Of a DNA stretch of 64,000 nucleotides, positions 12,329-21,815 are shown in pieces. Location: positions 5,655,501-5,719,500 of the forward strand of contig JAWUZG010000970.1 in the NCBI GenBank assembly GCA_036785705.1. The letters run 5' to 3'. Both the position numbers and the translations under genes were made by a program. Every line of letters starts with the position of its first letter. The first letter of the stretch is position 1. The notes under the pieces were generated by a model. It was not told where the DNA came from and did no database searches. It saw only the letters and a program-made list of their open reading frames with translations. This DNA comes from Acanthornis magna. Its lineage: Eukaryota > Chordata > Aves > Passeriformes > Acanthizidae.

Positions 12329-12397
12329 ATGGCCGACATGAAGACCGGCATCTTCGCCAAAAACGTCCAGAAACGCCTCAACCGCGCCCAGGAGAAG
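12329..12397 (+). CDS. AMPH: Amphiphysin coding exon 1 (N-BAR amphipathic helix)
   Basis: The exon encodes 23 residues, MADMKTGIFAKNVQKRLNRA then QEK, ending at a phase-0 junction. This is the start of amphiphysin and differs from the paralogues BIN1 and BIN2, whose N-termini are longer and diverge before the shared NVQK/RAQEK core. Amphiphysin is a presynaptic N-BAR and SH3 protein that senses and makes membrane curvature and recruits dynamin, clathrin and AP-2 during synaptic vesicle endocytosis. These residues form the N-terminal helix that folds on insertion into the membrane; its alternating basic (K5, K11, K15, R16, R19) and hydrophobic (I8, F9, V13, L17) residues fit that role. The ATG has G at -3 and G at +4, a strong Kozak context. 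The exon ends GAGAAG before GTGCGC, a usable donor. The BAR dimer core, central region and SH3 domain lie in later exons outside the window. Confidence 0.94.
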
Positions 12398-12584
12398 GTG
12401 CGCTCCGGGGCGGGGGTACTGCTGGGGAGGGGCGGAGGGGGAAGAAGGGTGCGGCGGCGGTGCCCGGGGTCCGCGACAGGATGCGGCCCCGCTCTCCCCC
12501 AGTGCCCGCCGCTGCGGCTTGCCCCCTCCTAGTCCGCGGTGGCGCCGGGCGGGGGCCGGGGCCGGGCCGGGGCCGCCAGCGTTA

Positions 12585-12592
12585 TTACGTAA
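12585..12592. promoter_or_regulatory. TTACGTAA palindrome, PAR-bZIP/NFIL3-type site
   Basis: TTACGTAA is the optimal binding palindrome for PAR-bZIP factors (DBP, HLF, TEF) and the repressor NFIL3. It lies 188 bases into intron 1 inside the CpG island, where such an AT-containing 8-mer stands out. Function is inferred from the motif only. Confidence 0.35.
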
Positions 12593-13010
12593 CTGACCCA
12601 TTTCACCGCGTCTGCGCTGCCCCGCGCGCCCCGCCGGCCGCTCGCTCCCCGCGGGGCCGCAACGCTGCGGGCGCTACCGGCGGCACCTGCCGCAGGCCCG
12701 GACCGGCCGCCGTTCCCTCGTCCTTGAGGCGGCGCGGGGCTGGCCGCGGGGCCGGCTGCGCACCGCTCTGCACCGCGCCGCAGGATGGCCGCGCTGCTGC
12801 CCCAGCCCACGCGAGGAAGCGCGGACTCGGTTCGCCTCGCCTCGCCGCCCGCCGCCAGCCCTCCTAAGAGGATTGCCTTTCTTTTAATATCCGCGCCGGC
12901 TCATCCCCGGCTGCGGCGATCCGCCTTGCTGCGCCCGCTCGGCAGCCGCGGCGTGACAGGCACCGCTGCGTGTGATGACAGGAGCCCGCGGGGGCCGGGG
13001 TGCTGGCGCG

Positions 13011-15001
13011 GCCAACTCCTTCCTCAGAGGCTGCTGCGGTTTTGGGGACTTTCTCGGGATGTCATGAGGCTGGTCGAACTGTATTGCAGCTGACAGCACG
13101 CGCTGCTTAGGAAAGTCTGTACGGATTGAAGTGCTGTTGTAGCCTGGAAATGAACAAGGGGCGAAGTCGGGGAGCATTTGCAGGAGGTCCTGGCCAAAGA
13201 TGAGGGCCTTATTGGCCACTGTTTATTTTGTTCATCTTCATTAATGAAAGCTGATAGGTATAAATGTTCTGTACAAATAACTCCTGTGTAGTTGTTTGGT
13301 TTCTCAAAACAGGATCATAGATACAGATATTAAGCCCAGGAGGAAAGCATTTGTGTATGACTGTATATAGCAGCTGTGTCTGCTGTTAGTACAGTTCGCA
13401 GTAAAGCTGTTCCCCGCATGAATTTTACAGACATAGTTGTCAGTAAGTGTGGCTAGTCATCTCTTTTGGGGGCTAATAAAGGGCTTTATACCCTTCTAGC
13501 ATATATCCTGTATTGTTACGCACCTTAGGGCTCTGGAGAACTGAGATTATTTCATGAGCATATTTCTTTTACTTCACTGCCTATAAAGCCCCACTTTCTT
13601 TTTTGCTACACATTGAATTCTGTGGAGCTCCAATGATATAAAAATGCAACAATTAATATGTAGAAAAGTCATACATAATCATGTTTTTATTTAAGAATCT
13701 AATAGTTGAGGGTGTCACAGTCTAGTGATTAATTTTCCCGTTCAAGTACTCCTGTCTAGCTCACCAGGTTATAAAGTATTAGACTTTTCAACACCAAAGT
13801 CATGATGCGTTTCCATTCATGCAGGTTTTCAAGTAAAACATATAAATACTCTTTAATATACTCTTTAATAGTTTGAAGAGATCTGATGACTTTTGTGGTG
13901 TGAGTTGGCTTGAGTTGGTAGTTGGAGTAGAAGCCTAAAAATACTATTTGTTTCCTTATGTCTTTGTCAGTGTGGTTATGATTAGCCATCTGGAAAAGCA
14001 CTGGTGCAAGTCTTAATCATATGTACTGCTTCAAGCTGTGTCTGTTCCATTGTGGGGCGTTCTGCTCACAGAAATGTGTGGACATACCAGACAAAACACC
14101 TTAATGTGAGAACCTCAGGTACCCTGTACCTCTCAAAGACTGCTCATGAAGCAGCCCCAGAATAGGTGCCTTGAGCCTGATGGGTGCCTTGGGTGCAAAT
14201 CAAAGATGCTGTTGGGCTCTGACATATGGTCTGTTCTACCTGCACTTCAGTGACCAACTGTGCTAACAAGGGGAAAATTTGTCTGCTTTGATCTTCATGT
14301 ATTGCAGCCAGGCATCTGGCAATTTTGGCCTCATTATTGTATCTGTGGTGGTAATTTCTTATGTCAGTGGCCTAAAAGTGGCTTATTTACAGGATTATTT
14401 ACAAGATGTTAGTGGCCTTACACAAAGTATGTCACAGTACCATGTAGCTCTGCATCCTTGCCTCCTCCTTCCTGGCACACATGTTGTTATTGCATGAGCT
14501 GCGCACATCTACTCTTTTATATCTACACTTCTGGTTGGCTTTGAGTTCCTTTATGTCCATACAACAGAAAATCCTTCATTATTTTTGCTAAAGCTTTACT
14601 AAAAAAAACCTCCTCAAATGGGAGTGATTGAGTTTTGTTTATTTGTTTTGGGTACTTGATGACAAGAAGTAAATTTTATCTAGGAGTTGAAAATGTATGA
14701 CTTGTCTGATTCCTGATGGTGTGAATAGGATGGCATTGTGACAGATATGTAATATCACACTGGCTTAAAGAGATTTTAAATACATTGAGTTGTTTTATCA
14801 TGAGGTTATATTGCATTTGTGCCCCTTCAATTTACTGAATTTGTCTTTATGGATCAATAAAGACTTAAAGATTTAAAGGTTTTTATAAAGATTTTTTGCA
14901 TAGTTTTCTGCAAAACATAGTTTTTATTTGTTATTTGTTACTGGTTATTGTTGCAACATACGTATTAAAAACATGGCATGGCTCTAAAACATAGACCTTA
15001 A
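13011..15001. other. Intron 1 sequence, nothing recognised
   Basis: AT-rich single-copy-looking sequence directly after the CpG island. It contains small local duplications such as two ATACTCTTTAATA copies at about 13,845-13,870 and two TTATTTACA copies near 14,390. There is no exon and no identifiable repeat. Confidence 0.5.
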
Positions 15002-15371
15002 TTTTGGATTTCAGTTAAGCTTTTGATACTGTCTCTCACAGGATCCTTGTGGATAAAATGTCCAGCCCACAGCTGGATAAACACATCATGGAGTGGGTGA
15101 GAAACTGGCTCATGGGTTGGTATCAAAGAGTTACAGCCAATGGGGTGACTGGTCACTAGTGGGGTTCCACAGTGCTCCATCCTCGGTCCTGTGCTCTTCA
15201 ACATCTTCACAAATTACTTGGACACAGGACTGCAAGGGATACTAAGCAAGTTCACAGATGATACAAAACTGGGAGGAGCTGTTGACTCCCTTGAAGGCAG
15301 AGAGGCCCTGAAGAGAGACCTCGATAAATTGGAGGACTGGGCAAGCACCAAGCCTATGAAGTTCAGCATGG
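15002..15371 (+). mobile_element. CR1 LINE fragment, reverse-transcriptase region
   Basis: The translation, across frame changes, matches the CR1 ORF2 reverse transcriptase: an AFDTVSH segment, a WVRNWL segment, then [20 protein letters not shown] and [17 protein letters not shown]. The FTDD motif corresponds to the catalytic F/Y-x-D-D box and is intact, but stops and frameshifts break the frame upstream, so the copy is dead. It stops abruptly at about 15,371, where the truncated LTR begins. The matching CR1 3' tail resumes at 15,946. Confidence 0.85.
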
Positions 15372-15945
15372 GGAACCCTAACCCACGCCCTGCCTGCCAC
15401 CACCCTGCACCCTGCCTGCTACAACCGCGGAGTCTCTGCTGGCTGGCCTGGGTGGGCTGACCCAGCCGCTCCATCTCCCTGCTCTGGGCTCCCCGCTGTG
15501 CCCCATCCATCTGCGTGCCATCCTTGTGCAGCCCGTCTGCCATTACGTGCGTGACACAGATCCAACCTCGTGCCACAACGCCATCTGCAGCTTCCCAGGA
15601 GTCATCGCACCTGCCCTGGGGGTCTAGGAGCCCAACTGGGCTGCACCCCTGCTGGCCGTGACCGTGACTGCACCAAACGGGAAAGTGCCTGGCAGCCCAG
15701 GGACATTTGCCACCGAGGATTTTGGTTTTGTTTACTGGGTTTTTTTCCTTGTTTACTGTTTTTGTTACTGATTGTTTACCTCATTACAGATACTGGTAAA
15801 GAACTCTTATTCCTTTTCCCATACCTTTGCCTGAGAGCCCTTGATTCTAAAGTTATAATAATTCAGAGGGAAGGGGGTTCACATTCTCTGTTCTAAGGAA
15901 GGTTCCCACCTTCCTTAGCAGACACCTGTCTATCAAACCAAGACA
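15372..15945 (+). mobile_element. 5'-truncated ERV LTR, copy 2, inside a CR1
   Basis: This is the 3' portion (about 570 bp) of the LTR family seen complete at 45,987. It starts in the CpG-rich middle and ends at the family's normal 3' terminus, AAACCAAGACA, at 15,945. The next base is already CR1 3'-tail sequence. The 5' half of the LTR and the last part of the CR1 coding region are both missing, which is best explained by insertion into the CR1 followed by a deletion across the left junction. The CTCF-like site at 15,578-15,591 carries a G-to-A change relative to other copies. Confidence 0.85.
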
Positions 15946-16240
15946 AGTGATCAGTGACAGGACCCAAGGGAATGGCCTGAAGCTGTGTCAGGGAGGTTTA
16001 GGTTGGTATTAGAAGAAGGTTCTTCCCTCAGAGGGTAGTTGGGCACTGAAACAGGTTTCCGAGGGAAGTGGTCACAGCACCAAGCCTGACAGAGTTCAAG
16101 AAGCATTTGGACAATATTCTTGGGCACATGGTGTGATTCTTGGGAATAATGCTGTGCAGGGCTGGGAGTAGGACTTGGTGATTCTTGTGGGACCCTTCCA
16201 ACTCTTCCAACCCTTTATTCTGTGATTCACTGATTCATTT
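15946..16240 (+). mobile_element. CR1 LINE 3' tail
   Basis: This begins at GATCAGTGACAGGACCC and follows the usual CR1 3' region (segments ending in the NRLPREVV- and PSLxxFKR-encoding stretch, then the 3' UTR). It ends in short terminal repeats of the ATTCTGTGATTC type at about 16,217-16,238. It is the same orientation as, and presumably the continuation of, the CR1 at 15,002-15,371. Confidence 0.85.
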
Positions 16241-16942
16241 ATGAAAACTGTTTTTCTAATGATGCTATCATTATCTTCAGTTCCTTGCTGTCTAGGAGAA
16301 ATTTTAGTTGTACAGTGTAGGCAGTGCATGTGCCCATAGTGTGTGTAGTCACTATATGACAAAAGCTAAATAACTGGAAAATCTCATATTGGGCAAATCT
16401 GTCTTGCATTAGAAGTGTTAAATCTGAGAGTTATATGGAAATAATAATTGGCCACTCTTTTTTACATCATCCATGTGATGGTGGTTTGTGTGGTAGCACA
16501 TGTGCCCTGGCACCCTGATTTTGAATCAATGAATGTCCCATCTATTAAATTCTGCTGGTCATCACCTTCCTTCAGTGACTTTCCCCCCAAAATTTAGGAA
16601 GTGTAGATATGCTGAGCTTGCACCATCTGTTAGAATCTGCCAAAAGTCAGCTGAAGAATCTGGATTAAAGTTTTAAAAGGATCAGATCAATTTAGGAGAG
16701 TACATGCCAGCCATAAAAAATAATGAAATGCCATTGTGTTTAAATGTCTGTTTAAAAAGAAACCAGAACCAATGTTTTGGTAACCAAGGGTGGCTGAGTC
16801 AGTTCTAAGGACAAGATTACTTGGATGAAAAGGCTGAGTTTGTATCCCCAGGTTTCTCTGGAAAATTCTGTTAAAGCTGATAACCCAATAGATAACACTA
16901 GTTATCTCCTTGTCCTCTCTTCTATAACCCAACAACTCTAAT
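16241..16942. other. Intron 1 sequence between CR1 copies
   Basis: About 700 bases of AT-rich sequence with no recognised repeat or exon. Confidence 0.5.
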
Positions 16943-18560
16943 TGAATAGAATAAAATAATTCAGCTGGAAGAGACCTACAGTGACCATCTGGTCCCACTG
17001 CCTGAACATTTCAGGGCTGACCAAAGTTAGTGTGGCTTTAAGGGCACTTTTCAAATGCCTCTTCAGCACTGACAGGCATGGGGCACTGACCACCTCTCCA
17101 GGAAGCCTGTTCCACGTTTTGGCTACCCTCTGGGTCATGAAATGTTTCCTCATGTCAAGTCTAAATTTCCCCTGATAGGTGCAACTTTGAGCCATTCCCC
17201 ATGTGTCCTGGCACTGGGAGAGAAAGAAGAGCTCAGCACCTCCCTCTCCACTTCCCCTCCTCAGGAAGCTGTAGGGAGCAGTGAGGTCACCCCTCAGCCT
17301 CCTCCTCTCCAAACCAGACAAGCCCAGTGCCCTCAGCCACTCCTCAGAGCACATTCCTGCCAGCCCCTTGCCCTGCTTTGGTGCCCTTCTCAGGACACGG
17401 TCAAGTACCTTCCCATCCTTTTTAAATGGTGGGGCCCAGAACTGCACACAGTACTCGAGGTGAGGCTGGGTCAGTGCTGAAATTCAGTGGGATAATCACC
17501 TCTCTCAGCTGGCTGGTGATGCTGTGTTTGATGCACCCCAGGATGAGGTTTGCTCTCCTGGCTGCCAGGGCATGCACACTGCTGATCCCATTGAGCTTTC
17601 TGCCAAGCAGCACTCCCAGACCCCGTTCTGCAGGGCTGCTCTCCAGCCACTCCTCTCCCAGTTTAGTCTCATGTCTGGAATTACTCCATCCCAGGTGCAG
17701 AATCCAGCATTTGGTTGGTCTTGCTCAGCTTCATGTCATTGGTGATTGCTCAATACTCCAGTCAATCCAGATCCCTCTGCAAGGCAAAGCCTCTTGTCCC
17801 ATGGGAGAGTCAGCAGCACTTCCCAGTTTAGTATCATGAAACTATTTGTGCATTCAACTGCAGCCTCCAGATCATTGATAACAAGACTGAACAGAACTGC
17901 CTCTAGAATTGAGCCCTGGGGAGCACCGCTGGTAACTGGTCACCAACCAAATGTTGTCCTGCTCCCTGCAACAATTTGAGCCCTGCTGTTCAACCAATTT
18001 TTCACCCAGTGCACTGCATACCTGCTCATCCGCTGTTGGACAACTTGTCTGGAAGGAGGCTTTAAGGGACGGTATCAAAAGCCTTTCTAAACCCCAGAAA
18101 AATGACATCCGCTGTCAGGCAGGTGACCTTATTGTAGAAGGTTATTAATTTAAGCAGGACTTTACCTTTGTGAATGCATGTTGACTGTGTCTGATGACTG
18201 CATTGTTTTTTAGATGTCTTTTAGTAGAACCTGAGTGTGATTTTCTCCATATTTTTTTCCAGGTACTGAGGTTAGACTAACAGGTCTGTAGTTTCCTTGG
18301 TTTTCTCTCTTGCCTTTCTTGTGAACTGGTGTAACGTGGGCTAATTTCCAGTTGGTGGGGCCTCCCAAGACCTTTTGTAGATGATTGAGAGTGTTCCTAT
18401 TGTAACGTCTGCTAGCTCACACAGTACTCTGGGGTGAATCCCATCAGGCCAAATGGACTTATTAATAGTCAATTGATAACAATTGGTCCCTTTCAATTTC
18501 AATGTCCATAAATGGAAAGTCAGTGTTCCCGCAGTCATGGTCCTCTGAGAATTAAACATC
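16943..18560 (-). mobile_element. CR1 LINE, 5'-truncated (minus strand)
   Basis: About 1.6 kb read from right to left. The 5' end at about 18,560-18,370 encodes a NKSIWPDGIHPRVLCELADV segment, equivalent to the CR1 MGPDGIHPRVLRELAD motif. The left part encodes FWAPPFKKDGKVLDRVLRR and GLSGLERRRLRGDL, the thumb/C-terminal region, then HFMTQRVAKTWNRLP. It ends with a CR1 3' UTR and AATAGAATA-type terminal repeats at about 16,943-16,955. Premature stops and frameshifts in the RT region show it is inactive. The short 3' UTR piece at 21,625 is a close relative. Confidence 0.88.
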
Positions 18561-19987
18561 CCAAGGTAGCAACGTGGACATTAGCTTCATCACAGAGAGG
18601 GGGCAGTTCTTATGAGTGGTCTCTGAGCTACAGGGTTGGTTTCTTCCACGACCTGAGAGAAAAGTAACAGCATGAGGCTTGTTCTTGGAAGCCAAGTGGC
18701 ACAGGATCTGTCAGGGAAGCTCAGCAGCTGTGCCAAGTGTATGGCAACCGAGGGCCAGGACAGCACTCCAGAGGCCTTCCTCCAAAGGGTGCTGGGTGGA
18801 GGGGTGGTGGCTGGTCTGTGACAGGCAGGACTGTGTATGGGGGACCCCATCACCTCATGTCACAGTGTCACCACCCTGCAATGCAGCAGTGCCCTGGCAG
18901 GGCAGGATGAAAGGGCACATCCTCCTATGTCCCGCTGTGAAAGCTGGCCTGGAACCAACTCACAAACATCCAAAAGGAGGTCCTTGAGAAGATGGTGGAA
19001 TTACTTCGAGGAGGCTAAGGGAGGAAAACTGGAGGGAAGGCCAGCTGCCAGTGGCATTCAGCCTTTGGGGAACAGATGCAGGCCCTTCAAAGGAGAAGAA
19101 CCAAGCCCTGGAGGTGCCTGAGGCTGTCAGGCCTTTTCAGCTGGATAGCATAGCTAAGTGAACACCTTGAGGAGCACTGCAGAACTCTGTCCTCAGCCCC
19201 TTGTGGAGCCAGGGGCAGCTGCTGTAAGAAATGGGATGCAGAGATGTTGTCAGGGATCCTGGGGCTTTGTAACGCCCACTGGTGCCCTGCCAGGATTCTT
19301 GCCCCTCAGGCTGATCAGGCTGAAGACATTTGGCCACTCTTGGAAGCCCCTGAGATAGGGGTTGAGGGAGAGGTTGAGGGAGAACAGAGTTTAGGCATAT
19401 CCTGGAAGGCATGACCAGACTGTGGGATGAGGAGTGAGGCCTTGCTCACGTGCTTAAGGAATAGCTGATCACCAGCAATAGCATCAGGTGGGAATTTTCC
19501 CTCAGGGCAGATTGGCACTGGTTCATGGGGTGAAGGTGGGGGTTGGGGGTGGGTTGCATTCCTCTGCAGCACTGAGCATGACCACTGCTCAGGGGTCCTT
19601 CAGTCTCTTTTGGCTGGGTTGCTGCCTGCTTCTCATGCCCCATGAAGATGGCCTCCCATGCCCTTCATCTGAGGAAAGGAAGGTTTCCAGACTCCCAGGG
19701 TGGGCTCTAAGGGTGGCCTTGGGGATTGCTTCTTGTCCTCTATAGCACTGGGCACAGCCCCTTCTCAGGACTCCTCAATCCCTGTGGCTCCGTTCTTGCC
19801 TGCTGCCCTCATACCTCCAGAGCACCATTCGTACCCTGGCTCTCTCTGACTCTTGCTCATTGCAGGCTTGGAGTGGGAGTGAGCTCTGCTCTTTCCTTGG
19901 CTCCATTTCTCCAGGGGTTCTTTTTTATTGTCGGGATGCAAAGTGTCACTGTTTGGCAGGAGTCGAGACAAGGGAATGAGATGGGGC
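18561..19987. other. GC-rich anonymous segment, possibly degraded ERV interior
   Basis: Unlike the surrounding intron, this 1.4 kb is near 55% GC with no identifiable product. Two stretches, about 19,553-19,640 and 19,728-19,815, look like diverged copies of each other (TCCTCTGCAGCACTGAGCA against TCCTCTATAGCACTGGGCA, each followed by a CTCAGG block). It ends in a purine-rich stretch (GAGACAAGGGAATGAGATGGGG) abutting the LTR-like unit at 19,988, as an ERV interior would with its polypurine tract. No gag, pol or env product is readable, so this is a suggestion only. Confidence 0.35.
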
Positions 19988-20179
19988 TGTGGTAACCCGA
20001 TACCCGTGTCTGTTCCCTTAGAAATGCAAATAATTGTAACCCTAGACGCCATGCCCCTGTGTGCCAGTGGAGTTGCTGGATGATAGCAATGTAGAAGGAT
20101 GTGCCTTGTACAATGCTTTGTACAATAAACATGGCTTTTTGCTTGCACCCGGCGGAGTCAGTGCATTCAATCACCGACA
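19988..20179 (+). mobile_element. Candidate short 3' LTR (192 bp)
   Basis: The unit begins TGTGGTAACCC and can be closed at CACCGACA (20,179), giving TG...CA ends. It contains an AATAAA signal at 20,124-20,129, and a purine-rich tract lies directly upstream. Two identical 8-bp palindromes, TTGTACAA, flank the signal region at 20,106-20,113 and 20,118-20,125. No matching 5' LTR was found to the left and there is no testable target-site duplication, so the boundaries are provisional. Confidence 0.4.
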
Positions 20180-21624
20180 GTTTAGGCAAAACAGCATGTG
20201 CTTGGAAGGGCTCCAGGCTTGCTTCCCCATCCAGAGCTGACAGTTTTTAGTTCTCCTGCCTGCAACACAAGCACAGGGCAGGCACGAGAGTGTTTTTCAT
20301 GCGTCCCTGGCCTGAAAGCACAGCAACGAAGCAAGTTTTGGAAGGCAAGATTGTGCCTGTCATTGATATGTGTCATACTTTGGAAAATACCTCATGATAC
20401 CACACACCTTTTATTCTGACCTATATTCCTGCTGCTGCTTTCTGTAGCTCTGTCACTTGCCTTTTCCAGGATACAATGGATATATTTTCAAGCTTAAGTA
20501 AGAAATGCATCAGCCTGCTCCTGGCTACACATGCACATTGTGTTAGTGCTTGTGAGCATCATCTCTGAAACAGATGGAGAAAAAAAAAATTAAAATAATA
20601 TCCTGCTTCCAGTTATAACTTGTGTATTATGTCTCCATGGAAGTGTTTTTTGGAGCTGTAAACCCCCTGGTGTGTCAGACAAATAACAGTGTCATCATTA
20701 TTTGACTCATGGTGAATGCAGGGTATAGAATAGAACAGTTTGAGCTCTGCATGACAAGGTTTGACCCAGGTCTGAGGGCTCTGGCCCGGAGAGCAGCTCC
20801 CTGCAGCACAGGTCCCAGACCCACCCAGGAGACAGGGGCAGAGATGGCCATGCCTACAGCAGGGCTCAGGCAGGGACTGAAGGTCCCAGGCTGAGGTGGG
20901 ACATGTCCTCTGGGCCCTGGGCACAGGAGATGGGGGGTGGAGGTCCCAGGGGTGGCCAGTCCCAGCCACTGAGGCCTGTGAGCACCCCCAGGACCCCGCT
21001 AGGAGTTGACTTCAGTGCTCATGTGCTCTTCTTCAGCCATTGGGGGTTGGACACTTTGGAGCCAGAGTATTGGGAAGATGGACCTTCCCTCTGAGGGAGT
21101 GCTGCTGTTCTCAGGCTCTTCTGTTTTAGTATGCTCTTCCATAGAAAACAGACCATACATTTCTAAAAATGAATACAAAGAGAGGAAAAACTATCCAACA
21201 GAAAATCAACAGGTATTGCTCAACTCTTGAGACATTTGCAACCGTTTAGATGAGAAGCACATCCTGCACCAGCCTGAGGGCTTGATCTTTGAGCCTTGCT
21301 ACTGTCAGTGATGGGAGTTTTGCCATGATGTGAAAACCCATCTGAGTTGAACACTGATGAGTTTAAAAAACACACATCACACTTTCTTTTTGCAAATTTG
21401 TGCAGATGGTGCCATTATCCTGAGATGATCCATGGCTCTCACCCCCTTCAGAAGGTACACACCTCCTTCCCTCAAGGTGACAGAGCCAATAATCCCTGTG
21501 CTGGGAGATGGTTATGGATATTCAGTGCCTTCTGCTAGTGCAGGGCTGGAAAAAATTGTCATCAGAGATTTCCCCAGTGTGTACTGGTAGGGAAAGGAGC
21601 AGGTAGGAGAAGGAATAGATTTGA
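20180..21624. other. Intron 1 sequence with a GC-rich patch
   Basis: The patch at about 20,750-21,000 is GC-rich and contains CAGGTCCCAG/GGTCCCAGG repeats, but no product or known repeat is recognisable. The remainder is ordinary AT-rich sequence. Confidence 0.4.
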
Positions 21625-21815
21625 GTAGAATAGAATAGTTCAGTTTAAAGAGACCTACAGTAATCATCCAGTCCCACTACCTAATCCCTTCAGGGCTGCC
21701 CAAAAGTAAAAGTATGGCTTTAAGGGCACTGTCCAAATACCTCTTTATCACTGACAGACATGGGTCATTGACCACCTCTCCAGAAGGTCTGTTCCATGGT
21801 TTGACACCCTCTCCT
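21625..21815 (-). mobile_element. CR1 LINE 3'-end fragment (minus strand)
   Basis: About 190 bases closely related to the 3' end of the CR1 at 16,943. Shared landmarks in the same order are AGAGACCTACAG, CAGTCCCACTACCT, CAGGGCTG, GGCTTTAAGGGCACT and TTGACCACCTCTCCAG. It is severely 5'-truncated. Confidence 0.85.

Larger units (their letters stand above)
12050..13010. promoter_or_regulatory. AMPH: CpG island at the AMPH promoter and first exon
   Basis: A sharp rise in G+C and CpG density starts about 12,050 and fades near 13,010, in an otherwise AT-rich window. It spans the presumed core promoter, 5' leader, coding exon 1 and the first 600 bases of intron 1. GC-box (Sp1/KLF-like) sequences occur at about 12,113-12,131 and 12,424-12,437. 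This is the only island of its size in the window that is not inside an LTR, which marks it as the gene's promoter. Confidence 0.85.

Noticed and set aside
12009..12381. Poly-Ser and poly-Arg open frames over the CTC tract
   Set aside because: They are translations of a trinucleotide repeat and CpG island. They are considered only as a possible upstream ORF, not as genes.
12460..12867. 135-codon open frame in the CpG island
   Set aside because: High GC removes stop codons by chance; the Arg/Ala/Pro-rich product has no family and it overlaps intron 1.
16938..17447. 169-codon minus-strand open frame that looks like a protein gene
   Set aside because: It is the C-terminal part of CR1 ORF2 plus 3' UTR, a mobile-element remnant and not a host gene.
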